NCBI GenBank assembly: GCA_042088665.1
Contig: JBELMB010000207.1
Location: forward strand, 1-8,983
DNA length: 8,983 nucleotides
From: JBELMB01 sp042088665
GTDB taxonomy: Bacteria; Pseudomonadota; Alphaproteobacteria; Rhodobacterales; Rhodobacteraceae
Direction: 5' to 3'
The notes below the pieces were generated by a model, which did no database searches, was not told where the DNA came from, and saw nothing but the letters and a program-made list of their open reading frames with translations. Shown one piece after another: positions 6,350 through 8,983 of the stretch (positions within the stretch are counted from its first letter, which is position 1; every line of letters starts with the position of its first letter). The translations under genes and the position numbers were made by a program.

Positions 6350-6957
6350 TGGCAGGCGGGCATATGACCCCTTGGCACGGGGCCTTTGGGCGCGGCCGCA
6401 AGGGCCTGTTGTCCGGACTGGCCCTTGCGCTGCTGACCAGCGCAGCCGCCGCGCAGGCCCCGGACCGGATCGCGCCCGAGGCCTATCCCCATCACAGGGT
6501 GCTGGAGCAGATGCTGAACAGGACCGGGCCCTACTCCAGCTTGATGTTTCGCGATGGCCCCTGCCGCTATCGCCACGGCTACGGCAAGGACATCGCCAAG
6601 GGCATCTGGATTGACCGGGAGACACCTTTGGACTTTGCCACGCTGGACATCGACCGCCGCGCGCTGGAACCGCGCGACGACGGCGCGGTGCAGATGCTCG
6701 TGGTGCCGCTGCGGGCAGACAGCGCGCCGATCACGCACCGGTTGGCACTGACCGATTTTGGCGGAACGCTGCACGCCGGGTTTGTCGACCGCTACGGCGG
6801 GCACTGCGACGAGGCCTATTGTGACGCCGAGGTCACCGACACCAGCGTTTCTATCGCGCTGGTCGGGCCGCCCTCTGCCGCCGAAATCGACAAGATCCTA
6901 GCAGCCGTGGTCGGCATGGCCGCGTTTTGCGCAAGCGCCGACCGCACGGGAGACTAA
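6349..6957 (+). CDS. Unrecognised secreted four-cysteine protein inside the pdh operon
   Basis: I do not recognise this 202-residue protein. The start is either the ATG at 6349, which shares its A with the pdhA stop (TGATG), or the ATG at 6364 in the same frame; neither has a strong ribosome site, and the overlap favours the first by coupling. Residues 11-37 look like a signal peptide: GRGRK, a Leu/Ala core and cleavage near AQA-PD. The mature part has four cysteines (C72, C153, C158, C194), consistent with two disulfides in the periplasm. It also has a conserved-looking core: GPCRYRHGYG (70-79), VQMLVVPLRAD (114-124) and a GGHCDEAYCDAEV block (150-162). No catalytic motif is obvious. It ends two bases before pdhB, and the pdhB ribosome site lies inside its last codons. 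Codon use resembles its neighbours, so there is no sign of recent transfer. Confidence 0.8.
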   Translation: MAGGHMTPWHGAFGRGRKGLLSGLALALLTSAAAAQAPDRIAPEAYPHHRVLEQMLNRTGPYSSLMFRDGPCRYRHGYGKDIAKGIWIDRETPLDFATLDIDRRALEPRDDGAVQMLVVPLRADSAPITHRLALTDFGGTLHAGFVDRYGGHCDEAYCDAEVTDTSVSIALVGPPSAAEIDKILAAVVGMAAFCASADRTGD

Positions 6958-6959
6958 GC

Positions 6960-8324
6960 ATGCCAACAGAGATTCTCATGCCTGCGCTCTCTCCGACGAT
7001 GGAGGAAGGCACGCTGGCGAAATGGTTGGTCGCCGAGGGCGGCGCGGTGTCATCCGGCGACATCATCGCCGAGATCGAGACCGACAAGGCAACCATGGAG
7101 TTCGAAGCGGTCGAAGACGGGGTCCTGGGCAAGATCCTCGTGCCCGAGGGCACGCAGAACGTGGCCGTCAACACGGCGATTGCCGTGCTGCTGGCAGAAG
7201 GCGAAGCGCTGCCAGAGGGACATGGCGCCAATGCTGCACCGGTGGCTGCCGCGACGCCCGCCCCCCTAGCCATCAAGGATCCGCCTGTAGCCGTTCCTGT
7301 CGTGCCCCCGCCCCTGCTTGATTGGCCAGAGGGCACGAGGACAAAGGCCCAGACCGTCAGAGAGGCCCTGCGCGACGCCATGGCCGAAGAGATGCGGCGC
7401 GATGGCGACGTCTTCCTGATGGGCGAGGAAGTGGCCGAATATCAGGGCGCCTACAAGATCAGCGCAGGCCTGCTGGATGAATTCGGCTCTCGCAGAGTGA
7501 TCGACACGCCGATCACCGAACATGGGTTCACCGGCATCGGTGTCGGCGCGGCCTTTGGCGGGCTGAAGCCGATCGTGGAGTTCATGACCTTCAACTTCGC
7601 GATGCAAGCCATTGACCAGATTGTCAATTCTGCTGCAAAGACGCTTTATATGTCGGGTGGTCAGATGGGCTGTCCCATCGTCTTTCGTGGCCCCAACGGT
7701 GCCGCGGCGCGGGTTGGCGCGCAGCACAGCCAGGACTACGCCGCCTGGTTCAGCCATATCCCCGGCCTCAAGGTGGTGATGCCCTATGCCGCCGCCGACG
7801 CGAAAGGGCTGCTGAAATCTGCCATCCGCGATCCGAACCCGGTGATCTTCCTCGAAAACGAGATCCTTTATGGACGCAGCTTCGACGTGCCCGTGCTGGA
7901 GGATTTCACCGTGCCCTTCGGCAAGGCGCGCATCTGGCGCAGCGGCACCGATGTGACGTTGGTGAGCTTTGGCATCGGCATGAGCCATACGCTGGACGCC
8001 GCGGACAAGCTGGCGGAGATGGGGATCTCTGCCGAGGTCATCGACCTGCGCACTCTGCGCCCGCTGGACACCGCCACGGTGATCGCCTCCGTGCGAAAAA
8101 CCAACCGCTGCGTGACTGTCGAGGAAGGTTGGCCTGTGGCCTCCATCGGGGCGCATCTGGCCGCAGTCGTATCGCGCGAGGCATTTGACTGGCTGGATGC
8201 CCCGGTGTTGACCGTGACGGGCAGGGATGTGCCCATGCCCTATGCCGCCAATCTTGAGCGTCACGCGCTGGTCACCGCCGACGATGTCGTCGATGCGGTC
8301 AAGACCGTGACCTATCGCAACTGA
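6960..8324 (+). CDS. pdhB: Pyruvate dehydrogenase E1 component, beta subunit with N-terminal lipoyl domain
   Basis: This 454-residue subunit pairs with PdhA in pyruvate dehydrogenase E1. It is a fusion: a lipoyl domain (about 1-80) with the lipoylation motif ETDKATME and target Lys43, a Pro/Ala-rich hinge (about 88-118), then the E1 beta core (about 127-454). In the core, TEHGFTGIGVGAAF (186-199) holds Glu187, the residue expected to activate thiamine diphosphate. FRGPNGAAARVGAQHSQD lies at 242-259 and GRDVPMPYAANLE at 421-433. E1 beta with its own lipoyl domain is known from several alphaproteobacteria, and the length fits that form. The ATG at 6960 has GGGAG seven bases upstream and lies two bases after the preceding stop. 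The lipoyl domain matches that of PdhC at 60 of 82 aligned residues, so domain duplication or homogenisation is likely. Confidence 0.96.
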   Translation: MPTEILMPALSPTMEEGTLAKWLVAEGGAVSSGDIIAEIETDKATMEFEAVEDGVLGKILVPEGTQNVAVNTAIAVLLAEGEALPEGHGANAAPVAAATPAPLAIKDPPVAVPVVPPPLLDWPEGTRTKAQTVREALRDAMAEEMRRDGDVFLMGEEVAEYQGAYKISAGLLDEFGSRRVIDTPITEHGFTGIGVGAAFGGLKPIVEFMTFNFAMQAIDQIVNSAAKTLYMSGGQMGCPIVFRGPNGAAARVGAQHSQDYAAWFSHIPGLKVVMPYAAADAKGLLKSAIRDPNPVIFLENEILYGRSFDVPVLEDFTVPFGKARIWRSGTDVTLVSFGIGMSHTLDAADKLAEMGISAEVIDLRTLRPLDTATVIASVRKTNRCVTVEEGWPVASIGAHLAAVVSREAFDWLDAPVLTVTGRDVPMPYAANLERHALVTADDVVDAVKTVTYRN

Positions 8325-8359
8325 CACCCCAAACCCGACCCAGACCGGAGCGCCGCGCC

Positions 8360-8983
8360 ATGCCCGTTGAGATCCTGATGCCCGCCCTGTCCCCCACCAT
8401 GGAAGAGGGCACGCTGGCCAAATGGCTGGTGGCCGAGGGCGCGCAGGTGGCCGCGGGCGATGTCCTTGCGGAGATCGAAACCGACAAGGCGACCATGGAG
8501 ATCGAGGCCGTCGACGAAGGCGTGCTGGGTCGGATTCTCGTGACCGCGGGCAGCGCCGAGATCAAGGTGGGCACGCCAATTGCGCTCTTGCTGGAAGAGG
8601 GCGAGACCCTGCAAGAGGCCGCAATGGCGCAGACCGCAGCACCGCCTGCTTCTGAGACCGCTGAAGTGCAGACGTCCGCCGCAGGCCAACCGCCCGCCCC
8701 TGTCTCCACCCCAGCCCCAGCCTCCGGCCAGCCAATGGCGCAGCCCCCTGTCGCAGGCCCGACAGGGGCGCGTATCTTTGCGTCCCCCCTCGCGCGCCGT
8801 CTTGCAGAGCAGAACGGCATCGACCTTGGCGCGCTGACGGGCAGCGGTCCGCGGGGTCGCATCGTCAAGGCCGATGTCGACGCCGCGTTGGTCAGTTCAA
8901 CCGCCCCCGCAGCCCGAACAACAGCCCCGCCTGTGCAGCCTCACGCCGAACCATCGGCACCCGCGCCAAGTGTCGCCTCGGCC
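8360..8983 (+). CDS. pdhC: Pyruvate dehydrogenase E2, dihydrolipoamide acetyltransferase, C-terminus beyond the window
   Basis: Only the first 208 residues are inside the window; the catalytic acetyltransferase domain lies beyond the edge. E2 forms the core of the complex and transfers the acetyl group from its lipoyl arm to CoA. Residues 1-80 are a lipoyl domain with ETDKATME and target Lys43. A long Ala/Pro/Thr-rich hinge spans about 84-137. The peripheral subunit-binding domain occupies about 138-177, with FASPLARRLAEQNGIDLGAL (140-159) and GSGPRGRIVKADV (161-173). A second hinge starts at about 178. There is a single lipoyl domain. The ATG at 8360 has GGAG nine bases upstream and follows pdhB after 35 bases, with no terminator between. 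It could in principle be E2 of another 2-oxoacid dehydrogenase, but the pdhA and pdhB context makes pyruvate clear. Confidence 0.95.
   Translation, partial: MPVEILMPALSPTMEEGTLAKWLVAEGAQVAAGDVLAEIETDKATMEIEAVDEGVLGRILVTAGSAEIKVGTPIALLLEEGETLQEAAMAQTAAPPASETAEVQTSAAGQPPAPVSTPAPASGQPMAQPPVAGPTGARIFASPLARRLAEQNGIDLGALTGSGPRGRIVKADVDAALVSSTAPAARTTAPPVQPHAEPSAPAPSVASA

Noticed and set aside
7266..8327. 353-residue minus-strand open frame opposite pdhB
   Set aside because: It is antisense to a fully conserved E1 beta gene, has a His/Gly/Arg-rich composition and no ribosome site context.

Overview
The window looks like chromosomal core sequence from an alphaproteobacterium of the Rhodobacteraceae (Roseobacter group or a close relative). 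This rests on the high G+C content with strong G/C preference at third codon positions, the protein signatures, and the arrangement of a septum-formation initiator gene followed by pdhA, a lipoyl-domain-bearing pdhB and pdhC. The placement is inferred from family knowledge; no search was run. I saw no mobile element, CRISPR array, tRNA or rRNA.

Layout. Positions 1-1953 are a minus-strand block. From upstream to downstream it holds a cytoplasmic cyclophilin (1444-1953), an exported cyclophilin overlapping it by 11 bases (888-1454), and a secreted DUF3179-type protein cut by the window edge (2-743). A 158-base divergent interval with an inverted repeat and a repeat-rich leader leads to pgk on the plus strand (2112-3299). 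A 233-base convergent interval follows, with a 16-bp tandem repeat, a duplicated gene end and a probable terminator. It separates pgk from a minus-strand lipoprotein alpha/beta hydrolase (3533-4558). A second divergent interval (4559-4774) carries a tandem TTTGCAA element. Plus-strand genes then run to the end: ftsB-like (4775-5080), a 270-base leader region, pdhA (5351-6349), an unrecognised small secreted protein (6349-6957), pdhB (6960-8324) and pdhC (8360 to the edge).

How the genes work together. pgk makes 3-phosphoglycerate in glycolysis or consumes it in gluconeogenesis, and the pdh genes encode E1 alpha, E1 beta and E2 of pyruvate dehydrogenase, which makes acetyl-CoA. E1 beta and E2 each start with a lipoyl domain, and the two domains share 60 of their first 82 residues. 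The orphan secreted protein shares a one-base overlap with pdhA and lies two bases from pdhB, so it should be co-translated with the complex although it appears to be exported. The cyclophilin pair covers proline isomerisation in the cytoplasm and the periplasm.

Most of the window is ordinary housekeeping sequence and I do not see a clear new system. The parts most worth a second look are the orphan gene inside the pdh operon, the short phased repeats that end at the ribosome binding sites of both pgk and pdhA, the tandem TTTGCAA element upstream of ftsB, and the 16-bp tandem repeat after pgk.
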